From NCBI GenBank assembly GCA_900549455.1, contig UROM01000016.1, positions 1 through 24,402 of the forward strand: a DNA stretch of 24,402 nt, written 5' to 3'. A program made the position numbers and the translations under genes. The stretch is from an uncultured Collinsella sp. GTDB lineage: Bacteria; Actinomycetota; Coriobacteriia; Coriobacteriales; Coriobacteriaceae. The notes under the pieces were generated by a model. The model saw only the letters and a program-made list of their open reading frames with translations. It ran no database searches and was not told the DNA's origin. Of this stretch, positions 20,975-24,402 are shown in pieces. The first letter of the stretch is position 1. Every line of letters starts with the position of its first letter.

Positions 20975-23113
20975 CTATTTGTCGGCGTCGGTGTCGGCAC
21001 CGGCATTGACGGCACGGTCATCGGCGGCATTATCGGATGCGACTTCGGCATCCTCCTGCATGGCCGCCTGCGCAAAGGCCGCGGCATCAGCCGCCAGCTC
21101 ATCCTCGCTCATACGAGGCGCGCGCTTCTTGGTCGGCATGCCGGCCGCCTTGGCATTGCGCTCCTCCTTGGCCGCCAGGATATCGTCCTCGCGCTCAAGG
21201 TAGGCGTCCCACTCGTTATCGAGCAGGGCATTCACGGCATCGCCCTCGACGGTCTCGCGCTCAAGCAGCACCTTCGCCATCAGATCGAGCTGATCGCGAC
21301 GGGCATCCAGGATCTCGACCGCACGACGATGGGCCTCGCGCATGATGCGCTGAACCTCGATATCAATGCGGCGCGCCGTCTCCTCGGAGTAATCCTGGTG
21401 ATCGGCGTAATCGCGGCCTAGGAACACCTGATGCTGCGCCTCGCCAAACACTTGCGTGCCCAGCTCCTCGCTCATGCCCAGACGTGTGACCATCTCGCGC
21501 GCCATCTTGGTCGCGCGCTCCAGGTCGTTGCTCGCGCCCGACGTAATGTCATCGCACATGAGCTCCTCGGCAACGCGTCCGCCCAAGAACACGGCAAGCT
21601 CGTCGAGCATCTCGTTCTTGGTCTTGAGGAAGTGGTCCTCCTGCGGAAGCTGCAGCGTGTAGCCCAGCGCCTGGCCGCGGCTGACGATCGAGATCTTGTG
21701 AACCGGATCGGAGTGCTCCAGGATGTGGCCCACCAGAGCGTGGCCGCTCTCGTGGTAGGCAATCGTGGTGCGCTCGGCCTCGGTCATCACGCGACCCTTG
21801 CGCTGCGGTCCGGCAATCACGCGCTCCATCGATTCCTCGACCTCGTCCATCGAGATCACGGAACGATGGCGGCGGGCAGCCAACAGTGCAGACTCATTGA
21901 GCAAGTTCGCCAAATCGGCACCGGTAAAGCCAACGGTCATCTGGGCGAGCTTCTCAAACTTAACGTCCTCGTCCATCGGCTTGTTCTCGGCATGCACGCG
22001 CAAGATCTGCTCGCGGCCCTTCACATCCGGACGGTCGACCGTAACCTGACGGTCAAAACGGCCGGGACGCAGCAATGCCGGATCCAGGATGTCAGGACGG
22101 TTGGTCGCAGCGATCAGGATGACCGACTCGCTCTCCTCAAAACCGTCCATCTCGACCAGCAGCTGGTTGAGCGTCTGCTCGCGCTCGTCGTGACCGCCGC
22201 CCAAGCCGGCTCCGCGCTGACGTCCCACGGCGTCGATCTCATCGATGAAGATGATCGACGGGGCCTGGGACTTGGCCTCCTTAAAGAGGTCACGCACACG
22301 GCTGGCGCCGACACCTACGAACATCTCGACAAAGTCGGAACCCGAGATGCTAAAGAACGGCACGCCCGCCTCGCCGGCAACGGCCTTGGCCAGCAGCGTT
22401 TTACCGGTGCCCGGAGGGCCAACCAGCAACACGCCACGCGGGATCTTGGCGCCCAGCTTGCGATAGCGATCCGGATCGCTCAGGAAGTCACGGATCTCCT
22501 CGAGCTCCTCGACCGCCTCGTCCACGCCGGCAACGTCCTCGAACTTGACCTTGGGGCGTGTGGCCTCGTTGGTCTTGGCGTTGGTCTTGCCAAACTGCAT
22601 GTTCCTGTTGTTGGCGCCCATCATCTGGCGCATAAAGTAGAACATGATGGCGATAAGGGCGATCGTCGGAAGCACACTCATCGCCAAGTCGCCCCAAAAA
22701 TCGGGATCGTTGGTGTTGACGATGTACTTGGTATCGGGGTGCTCCGCCATGAGCTCGGCAAGCGAATCGGAGCCGACATAGGTCGAGGAAAAGCTCTTGA
22801 GCTCACTCGTGTCGCCCTTGTCCTTTTTTGTCTTCCAGTAATGACCCGCCACGCTTCCGTCCTGAACCGTATAGGTCAGATCTTCGACGCGATCCTGCTT
22901 AATGGCGTTGACCATCTCGCTCGTCGCGAGCTTAACGGTATTGCTGGAGCTGGCAAAGCCGGAGCCCATATTAAAGAAGGCATAGCCCAGAAGCGCGCAA
23001 GCCAAAAGAAAATACAGCCAGCCCGTACGCGTGGGCTTCTTGCCTCCGGGCATCCCCGGGATCTTTGGGTCCCGGGGAGTCTGGGAATTGTTGTCGTTAC
23101 GGTCGTCGGGCAT
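20975..23113 (-). CDS. ftsH: ATP-dependent zinc metalloprotease FtsH
   Basis: A 712-residue membrane-anchored AAA+ protease that degrades misfolded and regulatory membrane and cytosolic proteins. Transmembrane segments lie at about 31-49 and 143-165 with an extracytoplasmic domain between them. The AAA module has Walker A GPPGTGKT (232-239), Walker B IIFIDEID (287-294) and the second region of homology ATNRPDILDPALLRPGRFDRQ. The zinc site is HESGH (454-458) with D530 in SGASNDLERAT as third ligand. The C-terminus (from about 665) is an Ala/Asp-rich low-complexity tail. ATG 23113 follows the hpt stop by one base (TAA-G-ATG); GGAGG lies 12 bases upstream, so translation is probably coupled to hpt. 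Classic neighbour order tilS-hpt-ftsH. Confidence 0.98.
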   Translation of the reverse strand: MPDDRNDNNSQTPRDPKIPGMPGGKKPTRTGWLYFLLACALLGYAFFNMGSGFASSSNTVKLATSEMVNAIKQDRVEDLTYTVQDGSVAGHYWKTKKDKGDTSELKSFSSTYVGSDSLAELMAEHPDTKYIVNTNDPDFWGDLAMSVLPTIALIAIMFYFMRQMMGANNRNMQFGKTNAKTNEATRPKVKFEDVAGVDEAVEELEEIRDFLSDPDRYRKLGAKIPRGVLLVGPPGTGKTLLAKAVAGEAGVPFFSISGSDFVEMFVGVGASRVRDLFKEAKSQAPSIIFIDEIDAVGRQRGAGLGGGHDEREQTLNQLLVEMDGFEESESVILIAATNRPDILDPALLRPGRFDRQVTVDRPDVKGREQILRVHAENKPMDEDVKFEKLAQMTVGFTGADLANLLNESALLAARRHRSVISMDEVEESMERVIAGPQRKGRVMTEAERTTIAYHESGHALVGHILEHSDPVHKISIVSRGQALGYTLQLPQEDHFLKTKNEMLDELAVFLGGRVAEELMCDDITSGASNDLERATKMAREMVTRLGMSEELGTQVFGEAQHQVFLGRDYADHQDYSEETARRIDIEVQRIMREAHRRAVEILDARRDQLDLMAKVLLERETVEGDAVNALLDNEWDAYLEREDDILAAKEERNAKAAGMPTKKRAPRMSEDELAADAAAFAQAAMQEDAEVASDNAADDRAVNAGADTDADK

Positions 23114-23114
23114 C

Positions 23115-23663
23115 TTACGAATAAACCTCCGGTTTCAAAATGCCCAGATACGGAAGGTTGCGATAGCGCTCGGCATAGTCGAGGCCGTAGCCCACCACAA
23201 AGGCATCGGGGCAATGGGTTCCAACATACTTGGGCGTGATGGCCGAGACGCGGTCCTCAACGTCCTTCCACAGGAAGGCGGCGACCTCCAGAGAAGCGGG
23301 CTTGCGGCTCTCGAGGTTTTTCATCAGGTACTTGAGGGTCAGGCCCGAGTCCAGAATGTCCTCGACGATCAGCACGTCGCGACCACGGATGTCGATATCC
23401 AGGTCCTTAATGATACGCACGATGCCCGAAGACTTCACACCGTCGCCATAGCTCGAAACAGCCATGAAATCGATGTTGGTCGGCAGCTCGATCTTGCGCA
23501 TCAGGTCGCCCATAAAGACAACAGCGCCGCGCAGGACCGCGATCAGCACCAGATCCTTACCCGCGTAGTCGCGCGTAATCTCCTCGCCCAGGCGAGAAAC
23601 GATACCGTCGATATCCTCCTGCGTAAACAGAACCTTCTCGATATCCGGATGTTGAGAAGCCAT
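23115..23663 (-). CDS. hpt: Hypoxanthine phosphoribosyltransferase
   Basis: A 182-residue purine salvage enzyme converting hypoxanthine (and guanine) with PRPP to nucleotide. The PRPP loop is VLIVEDILDSGLTL, LVLIAVLRGAVVFMGDL holds the first active-site loop, and DFMAVSSYGDG the flexible loop. FVVGYGLDYAERYRNLPYLGIL is the family C-terminal signature that binds the purine. The length is normal. The start is ATG 23663 with AAAGGG upstream. It lies between tilS and ftsH. An extended -10 promoter upstream suggests it can be transcribed apart from tilS. Confidence 0.97.
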   Translation of the reverse strand: MASQHPDIEKVLFTQEDIDGIVSRLGEEITRDYAGKDLVLIAVLRGAVVFMGDLMRKIELPTNIDFMAVSSYGDGVKSSGIVRIIKDLDIDIRGRDVLIVEDILDSGLTLKYLMKNLESRKPASLEVAAFLWKDVEDRVSAITPKYVGTHCPDAFVVGYGLDYAERYRNLPYLGILKPEVYS

Positions 23664-23720
23664 GACAACCCTTTCTTGTGCTTAATCGCCCACACACCGC
23701 CGTATGGACGCGAACTACAC

Positions 23721-23750
23721 ATTCTAGCAGCGCACGGGGTATATTTTCCA
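23721..23750 (-). promoter_or_regulatory. Probable promoter of hpt-ftsH
   Basis: On the minus strand TGGAAA (23745-23750), an 18-base spacer and an extended -10 TGCTAGAAT (hexamer 23721-23726) lie about 58 bases before the hpt start. A 7-bp GC hairpin (23752-23772) lies just upstream, possibly closing tilS transcription. Confidence 0.45.
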
Positions 23751-23811
23751 GCCCGCGCACCATCAGCGCGGGAATACCGTCAACGCCGCACAGAAAAGCT
23801 GGTGCGAGGGG

Positions 23812-24352
23812 CTAATCCGCATCAACTACGCGAAGCAGGTAGGCCACACGCGTCGCCGCCGTGCACTTAAAGCGGTCGTCCGCGCGAACTCCGACGACCC
23901 ACACCACGGCACCTCCCGGCGCCGTCCTCACCATAGGCACGCCGGCGCGCTCGGAAACGGGAATGCGAGCCTCGCCTAGCAAGTCGGATACCTTCTTGCT
24001 TCGGCCACTCATCCCTAACGGGCACATCACGTCTCCCGGTGCGGGGCCGTCCACCCACAGGCGCGCCAATCGCGCCTCGGCAGGGATCTCGCCACGCGAG
24101 CCCGCCAGGATCCGCCCACTATCGCTGTCGGCAAAACCCAGGGCAGCCGCGTCTACCAAAGCCGTCACTTCCCCGGCAGCCGCAAGCTCACGGGCGCGGC
24201 GCACGATATCGCATCCCGGCTCAACGGCCATCGGTTCCGCGATCAGTATACGTCCCCCGCCCAGCGACAAACGCCCGGGTATGGTAACCCAATCCGCGAC
24301 CAGGCCCTCACGAGCCGCCGGCGCCTTAAACGCCAGCGTGCCAAACTCTACG
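23812..24352 (-). CDS. tilS: tRNA(Ile)-lysidine synthetase, C-terminal part
   Basis: The last 180 or so residues of TilS, which converts the C34 of the tRNA-Ile anticodon (CAU) to lysidine. The catalytic N-terminal PP-loop domain is beyond the contig end. What remains shows the C-terminal domain signature: GDVMCPLGMSGRSKKVSDLL, IPVSERAGVPMV and VVWVVGVRADDRFK. The reading frame runs on into the adapter, giving the artefactual residues SLVGSEMCIRDS at the apparent N-terminus. Those residues and the apparent ATG at 24396 are not real. The position upstream of hpt and ftsH supports the call. Confidence 0.94.
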
Positions 24353-24402
24353 CTGTCTCTTATACACATCTCCGAGCCCACGAGACTCCTGAGCATCTCG
24401 TA
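24353..24402 (+). other. Nextera read-2 adapter remnant (non-genomic)
   Basis: CTGTCTCTTATACACATCT (24353-24371) is the complement of the Tn5 mosaic end. It is followed by CCGAGCCCACGAGAC (24372-24386), an 8-base index position (24387-24394) and the start of the P7 arm, ATCTCGTA. It is untrimmed library sequence. Confidence 0.97.

Noticed and set aside
21431..23239. 602-codon open frame antisense to ftsH
   Set aside because: Fully explained by the codon pattern of ftsH on the opposite strand.
24353..24396. N-terminus of an apparent 194-residue protein at the right end
   Set aside because: The SLVGSEMCIRDS residues are the translation of the sequencing adapter. The real gene is a truncated tilS.

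Overview
The window reads as one assembled contig of a Coriobacteriia bacterium, most likely Collinsella or a close relative from the gut. The evidence is a high-GC coding style with clear Shine-Dalgarno sites, the gene complement (tilS-hpt-ftsH, a divergent EF-G paralogue, PTS and polar amino acid ABC systems, a secreted nuclease), and dispersed intergenic palindromes that I associate with this group. The genus is inferred from pattern memory, not from a search. Bases 1-48 and 24353-24402 are not genomic. They are Illumina/Nextera adapter sequence including index bases, so the real DNA is about 49-24352 and the two terminal genes are cut by the assembly.

Layout. 49-1308: a truncated YeiH-type membrane transporter divergent from a GntR/FCD regulator. 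1425-3272: glmS (minus), followed by a 548-base gene-free stretch packed with palindromic repeats. 3821-4933: an orphan LacI-type regulator (plus), convergent with a beta-phosphoglucomutase-like HAD phosphatase (minus). 5865-6743: larE (plus). 6944-10501: a minus-strand operon of BglG/LicT-type antiterminator, beta-glucoside-type EIIBC and a Nif3-family metalloprotein. 10822-11805: a secreted DNA/RNA non-specific endonuclease. 11935-14010: a divergent EF-G-like protein (minus). 14310-16731: a polar amino acid ABC transporter operon (binding protein, permease, ATPase; minus). 17070-18518: a TrmA/RlmD-family rRNA methyltransferase (plus). 18598-19419: a PHP-domain phosphoesterase. 19585-20769: a class I/II aminotransferase. 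20975-24352: the tilS-hpt-ftsH cluster (minus, tilS truncated).

Genes that work together. The antiterminator-EIIBC-Nif3 set looks like a sugar-responsive operon. It lacks a IIA domain and a phospho-glycosidase, so both must come from elsewhere. The three ABC genes form a complete importer, with a large stem-loop after the binding-protein gene that could favour high binding-protein expression. tilS, hpt and ftsH are the classic Gram-positive arrangement. The rest is mostly single-gene housekeeping or accessory units separated by hairpin terminators.

The most unusual content is intergenic. There are four copies of a 48-49-base element with a terminator-like stem, a twin-palindrome composite, and three other long inverted repeats (stems of 23, 25 and 35 bp). 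Several share a GGGACAG box, suggesting one or more families of REP-like elements that move in trans; no transposase is present here. Protein-level oddities are a PRD antiterminator with a conserved histidine replaced by cysteine, an EF-G paralogue with degenerate G3 and G4 GTPase motifs, and a Nif3 protein with a variant metal motif in a PTS operon. I saw no CRISPR array, rRNA, tRNA, prophage or intact insertion sequence.
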